Shown here one piece after another: positions 12,096 through 12,204 of a DNA stretch of 12,204 nt. The notes beneath the pieces are model-generated. The model made no database searches, was not told the origin of the DNA, and worked only from the letters and a program-made list of their open reading frames with translations. The translations under genes and the position numbers were made by a program. Every line of letters starts with the position of its first letter. Positions within the stretch are counted from its first letter, which is position 1. Origin of the DNA: Acidobacteriota bacterium (GTDB lineage Bacteria; Acidobacteriota; UBA6911); NCBI GenBank assembly GCA_017860075.1, contig JAFNAH010000009.1, positions 1 to 12,204 on the forward strand, given 5' to 3'.

Positions 12096-12204
12096 CTATT
12101 CGATGATCTCCGAGATGGCGCCCGCACCCACTGTCCGGCCACCCTCGCGTATCGCAAACCTCAACCCCTTCTCCATCGCAATCGGCGTGATCAGCTTCAC
12201 CTCC
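12096..12204 (-). CDS. tuf: Elongation factor Tu, C-terminal end only
   Basis: EF-Tu delivers aminoacyl-tRNA to the ribosomal A site. Only the last 35 full codons are in the window, starting from [13 protein letters not shown] and continuing through [15 protein letters not shown] to the end AISEIIE and a TAG stop at 12096-12098. The stretch belongs to domain 3 of EF-Tu, and the match to the family C-terminus is almost exact. Whether the genome has a second tuf copy cannot be seen here. The promoter for this gene, and perhaps for the whole downstream cluster, lies outside the window. Confidence 0.97.
   Translation of the reverse strand, partial: EVKLITPIAMEKGLRFAIREGGRTVGAGAISEIIE

Noticed and set aside
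11855..12157. A 100-codon minus-strand frame overlapping rpmG, the tRNA and the tuf end
   Set aside because: It is out of frame with rpmG and overlaps the tRNA. The arginine-rich translation is typical of a shifted frame.

Overview
This window is a single block of housekeeping genes, all on the minus strand. It is the translation/transcription cluster tuf - rpmG - tRNA-Trp - secE - nusG - rplK - rplA - rplJ - rplL - rpoB - rpoC, so transcription runs from high to low coordinates. The two end genes are cut by the window: only the last ~35 codons of tuf are present, and rpoC runs off the low end with its C-terminal tail missing. The DNA is GC-rich, and stop-free antisense frames are therefore long. 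All of the long plus-strand ORFs are shadows of the minus-strand genes.

The organism is a bacterium, and my best reading is a member of the Acidobacteriota or a close relative. The basis is my memory of family sequences, not a search. The N-terminal half of RpoC has phrasing I associate with that phylum ([40 protein letters not shown]). RpoB carries two lineage-type insertions relative to E. coli: a block with eight paired cysteines (two apparent zinc ribbons) near residues 82-145, and a ~43-residue block near 672-714.

Layout from upstream to downstream: 12204-12096 end of tuf; 12080-11931 rpmG; 11877-11801 tRNA-Trp(CCA); 11747-11520 secE; 11502-10969 nusG; 10908-10483 rplK; 10423-9725 rplA; 9702-9196 rplJ; 9141-8752 rplL; a 279-nt spacer packed with hairpins; 8472-4153 rpoB; a 144-nt spacer; 4008-1 rpoC. 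Spacers up to rplL are short (15-60 nt), which fits co-transcription. The two long spacers lie before rpoB and before rpoC.

Functionally the genes supply EF-Tu, a zinc-type L33, a tRNA, the SecE translocon subunit, the NusG elongation factor, the L1 and L11 stalk proteins, the L10/L12 stalk and the two large RNA polymerase subunits. I see no mobile element, CRISPR, phage gene or novel protein system. The most interesting signals are non-coding: the five-hairpin chain between rplL and rpoB, a hairpin abutting the rplK ribosome binding site that could be an L1 autoregulatory site, and the lack of room for a conventional L10 leader before rplJ.
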